A stretch of 64,000 bases of DNA, from contig NC_079879.1 of assembly GCF_029227915.1 (NCBI RefSeq), forward strand, positions 806,001 to 870,000, in the 5' to 3' direction. Of the stretch, positions 51,601 through 61,260 are shown one piece after another. The DNA comes from Hydractinia symbiolongicarpus. Taxonomy: Eukaryota; Cnidaria; Hydrozoa; Anthoathecata; Hydractiniidae. A model generated the notes under the pieces. It did no database searches. It was not told the DNA's origin and saw only the letters and a program-made list of their open reading frames with translations. The translations under genes and the position numbers were made by a program. Positions within the stretch are counted from its first letter, which is position 1. Each line of letters starts with the position of its first letter.

Positions 51601-51820
51601 CATTCTTGATAAGACGCTGAAACAAAAAAGTTTAATCGCGGGCAAACGAAAACCCGAGATTTCCCGTAAATCCCGGGCTTGACCCTTATAGTCAAAAGTA
51701 CACAAAGAAAGTACCCAGGCAGTAAACTCATTTTTAGAACGTTTTTTTGAATTATCTTTTCACCACTATAACGCATGAGACTTGTAGTATTCAAAAATGT
51801 TTTCATTTTTGATGGGACGC

Positions 51821-54662
51821 TAATAAGAAGAAGTTTAATCGCCGGCAAACGAAAAACCGCGATATCCCGTAAATCCCGGGCCTGGCCCGTATTGTCGAAT
51901 GCATACAAAGAAAGTACTCAGTCAGTAAACTAATTTCCCGAACGATTCTTTAAATTATTTTTTCACCACTAAAACGCATGAGACTTGTAGTTTACAAAAA
52001 TGTTTTCCTTTTTGATGAGACGCTAAATAAAAGAGGTTTAATCGCCGGCAAACGAAAACCCGCGATTTCCCGTAAATCCCGGGCTTGGCCCGAATAGTTC
52101 AATGTATACAAAGAAAGTACCCAGGGAGTAAACTCATTTCCCGAACGATTTTTTAAATTATTTTTTCACCACTAAAACGCATGAGACTTGTAGTTTTCAA
52201 AAATGATTTCATTTTTGGTGAGACGCCGAATAAAAGGAGTTTAATCCCCGGCAAACAAAAACCCGCGATTTCCCGTAAATCCCGGACCCGGCCCGTATAG
52301 TCGAATGTATACAAAGAAAGTAAACTGGGAGTAAACTCTTTTCTCGAACGATTTTTTAAATTATTTTTTCACCACTAAAACGCATGAGACTTGTAGTTTA
52401 TAAAAATGATTTCATTTTTGATGAGACGCTGAATAAAAGGAGTTTAATCGCCGGCAAACGAAAACCTGCAATTTCCCTTAAATCCCGGACTCGGCCTGTA
52501 TAGTCAAAAGTATACAAAGAAAGTACGCAGGAAGTAAACTCATTTCCAGAACGATTTTTTAAATTATTTTTTCACCACTAAAACGCATGAGACTTGAAGT
52601 TTTCAAAAATGTTTTCATTTCTGATGAGACGCTAAATAAAAGAGGTTTAATCGCCGGCAAACGAAAACCCGCGATTTCCCGTAAATCCCGGGCTTGGCCC
52701 GGATAGTCGAATGTATACAAAGAAAGTACCCAGGGAGTAAACTCTTTTCCCGAACGATTTTTTGAATTATTTTTTCACCACTAAAACGCATAAGACTTGT
52801 AGTTTATAAAAATGATTTCATTTTTGATGAGACGCTGAATAAAAGGAGTTTAGTCGCCGGCAAACGAAAACCTGCAATTTCCCTTAAATCCCGGACTCGG
52901 CCTGTATAGTCAAAAGTATACAAAGAAAGTACGCAGGGAGTAAACTCATTTCCCGAACGATTCTTTAAATTATTATTTCACCACTAAAACGCATGAGACT
53001 TGTAGTTTACAAAAATGTTTTCATTCTTGATAAGACGCTGAAAAAAAAAAGTTTAATCGCGGGCAAACGAAAACCCGAGATTTCCAGTAAATCCCGGGCT
53101 TGACCCCTATAGTCAAAAGTACACAAAGAAAGTACCCAGGCAGTAAACTCATTTTTGGAACGTTTTTTTGAATTATCTTTTCACCACTATAACGCATGAG
53201 ACTTGTAGTATTCAAAAATGTTTTCATTTTTGATGGGACGCTAATAAGAAGAAGTTTAATCGCCGGCAAACGAAAAACCGCGATATCCCGTAAATCCCGG
53301 GCCTGGCCCGTATTGTCGAATGCATACAAAGAAAGTACTCAGTCAGTAAACTAATTTCCCGAACGATTCTTTAAATTATTTTTTCACCACTAAAACGCAT
53401 GAGACTTGTAGTTTACAAAAATGTTTTCCTTTTTGATGAGACGCTAAATAAAAGAGGTTTAATCGCCGGCAAACGAAAACCCGCGATTTCCCGTAAATCC
53501 CGGGCTTGGCCCGAATAGTTCAATGTATACAAAGAAAGTACCCAGGGAGTAAACTCATTTCCCGAACGATTTTTTAAATTATTTTTTCACCACTAAAACG
53601 CATGAGACTTGTAGTTTTCAAAAATGATTTCATTTTTGGTGAGACGCCGAATAAAAGGAGTTTAATCCCCGGCAAACAAAAACCCGCGATTTCCCGTAAA
53701 TCCCGGACCCGGCCCGTATAGTCGAATGTATACAAAGAAAGTAAACTGGGAGTAAACTCTTTTCTCGAACGATTTTTTAAATTATTTTTTCACCACTAAA
53801 ACGCATGAGACTTGTAGTTTATAAAAATGATTTCATTTTTGATGAGACGCTGAATAAAAGGAGTTTAATCGCCGGCAAACGAAAACCTGCAATTTCCCTT
53901 AAATCCCGGACTCGGCCTGTATAGTCAAAAGTATACAAAGAAAGTACGCAGGAAGTAAACTCATTTCCAGAACGATTTTTTAAATTATTTTTTCACCACT
54001 AAAACGCATGAGACTTGAAGTTTTCAAAAATGTTTTCATTTCTGATGAGACGCTAAATAAAAGAGGTTTAATCGCCGGCAAACGAAAACCCGCGATTTCC
54101 CGTAAATCCCGGGCTTGGCCCGGATAGTCGAATGTATACAAAGAAAGTACCCAGGGAGTAAACTCTTTTCCCGAACGATTTTTTGAATTATTTTTTCACC
54201 ACTAAAACGCATAAGACTTGTAGTTTATAAAAATGATTTCATTTTTGATGAGACGCTGAATAAAAGGAGTTTAGTCGCCGGCAAACGAAAACCTGCAATT
54301 TCCCTTAAATCCCGGACTCGGCTTGTATAGTCAAAAGTATACAAAGAAAGTACGCAGGGAGTAAACTCATTTCCCGAACGATTCTTTAAATTATTATTTC
54401 ACCACTAAAACGCATGAGACTTGTAGTTTACAAAAATGTTTTCATTCTTGATAAGACGCTGAAAAAAAAAAGTTTAATCGCGGGCAAACGAAAACCCGAG
54501 ATTTCCAGTAAATCCCGGGCTTGACCCCTATAGTCAAAAGTACACAAAGAAAGTACCCAGGCAGTAAACTCATTTTTGGAACGTTTTTTTGAATTATCTT
54601 TTCACCACTATAACGCATGAGACTTGTAGTATTCAAAAATGTTTTCATTTTTGATGGGACGC
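51821..54662 (+). repeat. 7-monomer tandem duplication specific to copy B
   Basis: Two adjacent 1,421-base units (51,821-53,241 and 53,242-54,662, exactly 7 x 203). Copy A has a single equivalent (about 30,888-32,308). The joint is at GATGGGACGC followed by TAATAAGAAG. Both B units share TTTCCAGAACGAT (about 52,545 and 53,966), where A has TTTCCCGAACGAT near 31,612. The substitution therefore arose in B before B duplicated this stretch. A later private change, GGCTTGTATAG near 54,321, marks only the second unit. Confidence 0.9.
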
Positions 54663-57600
54663 TGAATAGAAGAAGTTTAATCGCCGGCAAACGAAAACCC
54701 GTGATTTCCCGTAAATCCCGGACCCGGCCCGTATAGTCGAATGTATACAAAGAAAGTAAACTGGGAGTAAACTCATTTCCCGAACGATTTTTTAAATTAA
54801 TTTTTCACCACTAAAACGCATAAGACTTGTAGTTTTCAAAAACGATTTCATTTTTGATGAGACGCTGAATAAAAGGAGTTTAATCTCCGGCAAACGAAAA
54901 CCCGCGATTTCCCGTAAATTCCGGACCCGGCCCGTATAGTCAAAAGTATACAAATAAAGTACGCAGGGATTAAACTCATTTCCCGAACGATTCTTTAAAT
55001 TATCTTTTCACCACTAAAACGCATGAGACTTGTAGTTTTCAAAAATGATTTCACTTTTGATGAGACGCTGAATAAAAGAAGTTTAATCGCCGGCAAACAA
55101 AAACCCGCTATTTCCCGTAAATCCCGGGCTTGGCCAGTATAGTCGAATGTATACGAAGAAAGTACCCAGAGAGTAAACTCATTTCCCAAACGATTTTTTA
55201 AATTATTTTTTCACCACTAAAACGCATGAGACTTGTAGTTTTCAAAAATGATTTCATTTTTGATGAGACGCTGAATAAAAGCAGTTTAATCGCCGGCAAA
55301 CGAAAACCCACGATTTCCCGTAAATCCCGGACTCGGCCCGTGTAGTCAAAAGTATACAAAGAAAGTACGCAGGGAGTAAACTCATTTCCCGAACGATTCT
55401 TTAAATTTTTTTTCACCACTAAAACGCATGAGACTTGTAGTTTTCAAAAATGTTTTCATTTTTGATGAGACGTTGAATAAAAGAAGTTAAATCGCCGGCA
55501 ATCGAAAACCCGCGATTTCCTGTAAATCCCGGGCCTGGCCCGTATAGTCGAATGTATGCAAAGAAAGTACCCAGTGAGTAAATTGATTTCCCGAGCGATT
55601 CTTTAAATTATTTTTTCACCACTAAAACGCATGAGACTTAAAGTTTTCAAAAATGTTTTCATTTCTGATGAGACGCTAAATAAAAGAGATTTAATCGCCG
55701 CCAAACGAAAACCCGCGATTTCCCGTAAATCCCGGGCTTGGCCCGTATAGTCGAATGTATACAAAGAAAGTACCCAGGGAGTAAACTCATTTCCCGAACG
55801 ATTTTTTAAATTATTTTTTCACCACTAAAACGCATGAGACTTGTAGTTTATAAAAATGATTTCATTTTTGATGAGACGCTGAATAAAAGGAGTTTAATCG
55901 CCGGCAAACGAAAACCCGCGATTTCCCTTAAAACCCGGACTCGGCCTGTATAGTCAAAAGTATACAAAGAAAGTACGCAGGGAGTAAACTCATTTCACCA
56001 CTAAAACGCATGAGACTTGTAGTTTTCAAAAATGTGTTCATTCTTGATAAGACGCTGAAAAAAAAAAGTTTAATCGCGGGCAAACGAAAACCCGAGATTT
56101 CCCGTAAATCCCGGGCTTGACCCCTATAGTCAAAAGTACACAAAGAAAGTACCCAGGCAGTAAATTCATTTTTGGAACGTTTTTTTGAATTATCTTTTCA
56201 CCACTATAACGCATGAGACTTGTAGTATTCAAAAATGTTTTCATTTTTGATGGGACGCTGAATAGAAGAAGTTTAATCGCCGGCAAACGAAAACCCGCGA
56301 TTTCCCGTAAATCCCGGCCCCGGCCCGTATAGTCGAATGTATACAAAGAAAGTAAACTGGGAGTAAACTCATTTCCCGAACGATTTTTTAAATTAATTTT
56401 TCACCACTAAAACGCATAAGACTTGTAGTTTTCAAAAACGATTTCATTTTTGATGAGACGCTGAATAAAAGGAGTTTAATCTCCGGCAAACGAAAACCCG
56501 CAATTTCCCGTAAATTCCGGACCCGGCCCGTATAGTCAAAAGTATACAAATAAAGTACGCAGGGATTAAACTCATTTCCCGAACGATTCTTTAAATTATC
56601 TTTTCACCACTAAAACGCATGAGACTTGTAGTTTTCAAAAATGATTTCACTTTTGATGAGACGCTGAATAAAAGAAGTTTAATCGCCGGCAAACAAAAAC
56701 CCGCTATTTCCCGTAAATCCCGGGCTTGGCCAGTATAGTCGAATGTATACAAAGAAAGTACCCAGAGAGTAAACTCATTTCCCGAACGATTTTTTAAATT
56801 ATTTTTTCACCACTAAAACGCATGAGACTTGTAGTTTTCAAAAATGATTTCATTTTTGATGAGACGCTGAATAAAAGCAGTTTAATCGCCGGCAAACGAA
56901 AACCCACGATTTCCCGTAAATCCCAGACTCGGCCCGTGTAGTCAAAAGTATACAAAGAAAGTACGCAGGGAGTAAACTCATTTCCCGAACGATTCTTTAA
57001 ATTTTTTTTCACCACTAAAACGCATGAGACTTGTAGTTTTCAAAAATGTTTTCATTTTTGATGAGACGTTGAATAAAAGAAGTTAAATCGCCGGCAATCG
57101 AAAACCCGCGATTTCCTGTAAATCCCGGGCCTGGCCCGTATAGTCGAATGTATGCAAAGAAAGTACCCAGTGAGTAAATTGATTTCCCGAGCGATTCTTT
57201 AAATTATTTTTTCACCACTAAAACGCATGAGACTTAAAGTTTTCAAAAATGATTTCACTTTTGATGAGACGCTGAATAAAAGAAGTTTAATCGCCGGCAA
57301 ACAAAAACCCGCTATTTCCCGTAAATCCCGGGCTTGGCCAGTATAGTCGAATGTATACGAAGAAAGTACCCAGAGAGTAAACTCATTTCCCGAACGATTT
57401 TTTAAATTATTTTTTCACCACTAAAACGCATGAGACTTGTAGTTTTCAAAAATGATTTCATTTTTGATGAGACGCTGAATAAAAGCAGTTTAATCGCCGG
57501 CAAACGAAAACCCACGATTTCCCGTAAATCCCGGACTCGGCCCGTGTAGTCAAAAGTATACAAAGAAAGTACGCAGGGAGTAAACTCATTTCCCGAACGA

Positions 57601-60201
57601 TTCTTTAAATTTTTTTTCACCACTAAAACGCATGAGACTTGTAGTTTTCAAAAATGTTTTCATTTTTGATGAGACGTTGAATAAAAGAAGTTAAATCGCC
57701 GGCAATCGAAAACCCGCGATTTCCTGTAAATCCCGGGCCTGGCCCGTATAGTCGAATGTATGCAAAGAAAGTACCCAGTGAGTAAATTGATTTCCCGAGC
57801 GATTCTTTAAATTATTTTTTCACCACTAAAACGCATGAGACTTAAAGTTTTCAAAAATGTTTTCATTTCTGATGAGACGCTAAATAAAAGAGATTTAATC
57901 GCCGGCAAACGAAAACCCGCGATTTCCCGTAAATCCCGGGCTTGGCCCGTATAGTCGAATGTATACAAAGAAAGTACCCAGGGAGTAAACTCATTTCCCG
58001 AACGATTTTTTAAATTATTTTTTCACCACTAAAACGCATGAGACTTGTAGTTTATAAAAATGATTTCATTTTTGATGAGACGCTGAATAAAAGGAGTTTA
58101 ATCGCCGGCAAACGAAAACCCGCGATTTCCCTTAAATCCCGGACTCGGCCTGTATAGTGAAAAGTATACAAAGAAAGTACGCAGGGAGTAAACTCATTTC
58201 ACCACTAAAACGCATGAGACTTGTAGTTTTCAAAAATGTGTTCATTCTTGATAAGACGCTGAAAAAAAAAAGTTTAATCGCGGGCAAACGAAAACCCGAG
58301 ATTTCCCGTAAATCCCGGGCTTGACCCTTATAGTCAAAAGTACACAAAGAAAGTACCCAGGCAGTAAACTCATTTTTAGAACGTTTTTTTGAATTATCTT
58401 TTCACCACTATAACGCATGAGACTTGTAGTATTCAAAAATGTTTTCATTTTTGATGGGACGCTGATAAGAAGAAGTTTAATCGCCGGCAAACGAAAACCC
58501 GCGATTTCCCGTAAATCCCGGGCCTGGCCCGTATTGTCGAATGCATACAAAGAAAGTACTCAGTCAGTAAACTGATTTCCCGAACGATTCTTTAAATTAT
58601 TTTTTCACCACTAAAACGCATGAGACTTGTAGTTTACAAAAATGTTTTCATTTTTGATGAGACGCTAAATAAAAGAGGTTTAATCGCCGACAAACGAAAA
58701 CCCGCGATTTCCCGTAAATCCCGGGCTTGGCCCGTATAGTCGAATGTATACAAAGAAAGTACCCAGGGAGTAAACTCATTTCCCGAACGATTTTTTAAAT
58801 TATTTTTTCACCACTAAAACGCATGAGACTTAAAGTTTTCAAAAATGTTTTCATTTCTGATGAGACGCTAAATAAAAGAGGTTTAATCGCCGGCAAACGA
58901 AAACCCGCGATTTCCCGTAAATCCCGGGCTTGGCCCGTATAGTCGAATGTATACAAAGAAAGTACCCAGGGAGTAAATTCATTTCCCGAACGATTTTTTA
59001 AATTATTTTTTCACCACTAAAACGCATGAGACTTGTAGTTTATAAAAATGATTTCATTTTTGATGAGACGCTGAATAAAAGGAGTTTAATCGCCGGCAAA
59101 CGAAAACCCGCGATTTCCCTTAAATCCCGGACTCGGCCTGTATAGTCAAAAGTATACAAAGAAAGTACCCAGGGAGTAAACTTATTTCACCACTAAAACG
59201 CATGAGACTTGTAGTTTTCAAAAATGTGTTCATTCTTGATAAGACGCTGAAAAAAAAAAGTTTAATCGCGGGCAAACGAAAACCCGAGATTTCCCGTAAA
59301 TCCCGGGCTTGACCCTTATAGTCAAAAGTACACAAAGAAAGTACCCAGGCAGTAAACTCATTTTTAGAACGTTTTTTTGAATTATCTTTTCACCACTATA
59401 ACGCATGAGACTTGTAGTATTCAAAAATGTTTTCATTTTTGATGGGACGCTGATAAAAAGAAGTTTAATCGCCGGCAAACGAAAACCCGCGATTTCCCGT
59501 AAATCCCGGGCCTGGCCCGTATTGTCGAATGCATACAAAGAAAGTACTCAGTCAGTAAACTGATTTCCCGAACGATTCTTTAAATTTTTTTTTCACCACT
59601 AAAACGCATGAGACTTGTAGTTTTCAAAAACGATTTCATTTTTGATGAGACGCTGAATAAAAGGAGTTTAATCTCCGGCAAACGAAAACCCGCGATTTCC
59701 CGTAAATTCCGGACCCGGCCCGTATAGTCAAAAGTATACAAATAAAGTACGCAGGGATTAAACTCATTTCTCGAACGATTCTTTAAATTATCTTTTCACC
59801 ACTAAAACGCATGAGACTTGTAGTTTTCAAAAATGATTTCACTTTTGATGAGACGCTGAATAAAAGAAGTTTAATCGCCGGCAAACAAAAACCCGCTATT
59901 TCCCGTAAATCCCGGGCTTGGCCAGTATAGTCGAATGTATACGAAGAAAGTACCCAGAGAGTAAACTCATTTCCCGAACGATTTTTTAAATTATTTTTTC
60001 ACCACTAAAACGCATGAGACTTGTAGTTTTCAAAAATGATTTCATTTTTGATGAGACGCTGAATAAAAGCAGTTTAATCGCCGGCAAACGAAAACCCACG
60101 ATTTCCCGTAAATCCCGGACTCGGCCCGTGTAGTCAAAAGTATACAAAGAAAGTACGCAGGGAGTAAACTCATTTCCCGAACGATTCTTTAAATTTTTTT
60201 T

Positions 60202-60403
60202 CACCACTAAAACGCATGAGACTTGTAGTTTTCAAAAATGATTTCATTTTTGATGAGACGCTGAATAAAAGCAGTTTAATCGCCGGCAAACGAAAACCCA
60301 CGATTTCCCGTAAATCCCAGACTCGGCCCGTGTAGTCAAAAGTATACAAAGAAAGTACGCAGGGAGTAAACTCATTTCCCGAACGATTCTTTAAATTTTT
60401 TTT
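60202..60403 (+). repeat. Extra V monomer in copy B with a distant variant
   Basis: Copy A has one V monomer here (37,646-37,847), while B has two (60,000-60,201 and 60,202-60,403). The second carries AAATCCCAGACTCGG, a variant otherwise seen only in the V monomer near 34.5 kb in A and near 56.9 kb in B, about 17 monomers upstream. Insertion or conversion from that copy, out of register, is the simplest reading. An independent identical substitution is possible. Confidence 0.82.
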
Positions 60404-61149
60404 CACCACTAAAACGCATGAGACTTGTAGTTTTCAAAAATGTTTTCATTTTTGATGAGACGTTGAATAAAAGAAGTTAAATCGCCGGCAATCGAAAACC
60501 CGCGATTTCCTGTAAATCCCGGGCCTGGCCCGTATAGTCGAATGTATGCAAAGAAAGTACCCAGTGAGTAAATTGATTTCCCGAGCGATTCTTTAAATTA
60601 TTTTTTCACCACTAAAACGCATGAGACTTAAAGTTTTCAAAAATGTTTTCATTTCTGATGAGACGCTAAATAAAAGAGATTTAATCGCCGTTAAACGAAA
60701 ACCCGCGATTTCCCGTAAATCCCGGGCTTGGCCCGTATAGTCGAATGTATACAAAGAAAGTACCCAGGGAGTAAACTCATTTCCCGAACGATTTTTTAAA
60801 TTATTTTTTCACCACTAAAACGCATGAGACTTGTAGTTTATAAAAATGATTTCATTTTTGATGAGACGCTGAATAAAAGGAGTTTAATCGCCGGCAAACG
60901 AAAACCCGCGATTTCCCTTAAATCCCGGACTCGGCCTGTATAGTCAAAAGTATACAAAGAAAGTACGCAGGGAGTAAACTCATTTCCCGAACGATTCTTT
61001 AAATTATTATTTCACCACTAAAACGCATGAGACTTGTAGTTTTCAAAAATGTTTTCATTCTTGATAAGACGCTGAAAAAAAAAAGTTTAATCGCCGGCAA
61101 ACGAAAACCCGCGATTTCCCTTAAATCCCGGACTCGGCCTGTATAGTCA

Positions 61150-61260
61150 AAAGTATGCAAAGAAAGTACGCAGGGAGTAAACTCATTTCACCACTAAAAC
61201 GCATGAGACTTGTAGTATTCAAAAATGTTTTCATTTTTGATGGGACGCTGATAAGAAGAA
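61150..61260 (+). repeat. One-monomer deletion joint in copy B (hybrid T monomer)
   Basis: The offset to A drops from about 22,556 to 22,353. The short-monomer joint (CTCATTTCACCACTAAAACGC) runs directly into T-type sequence (GTAGTATTC, GATGGGACGC). In A an X monomer lies between them (about 38,631-38,833). This removes the X half of an X-T dimer and creates a chance plus-strand open frame (61,155-61,361) not found elsewhere. Confidence 0.8.
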
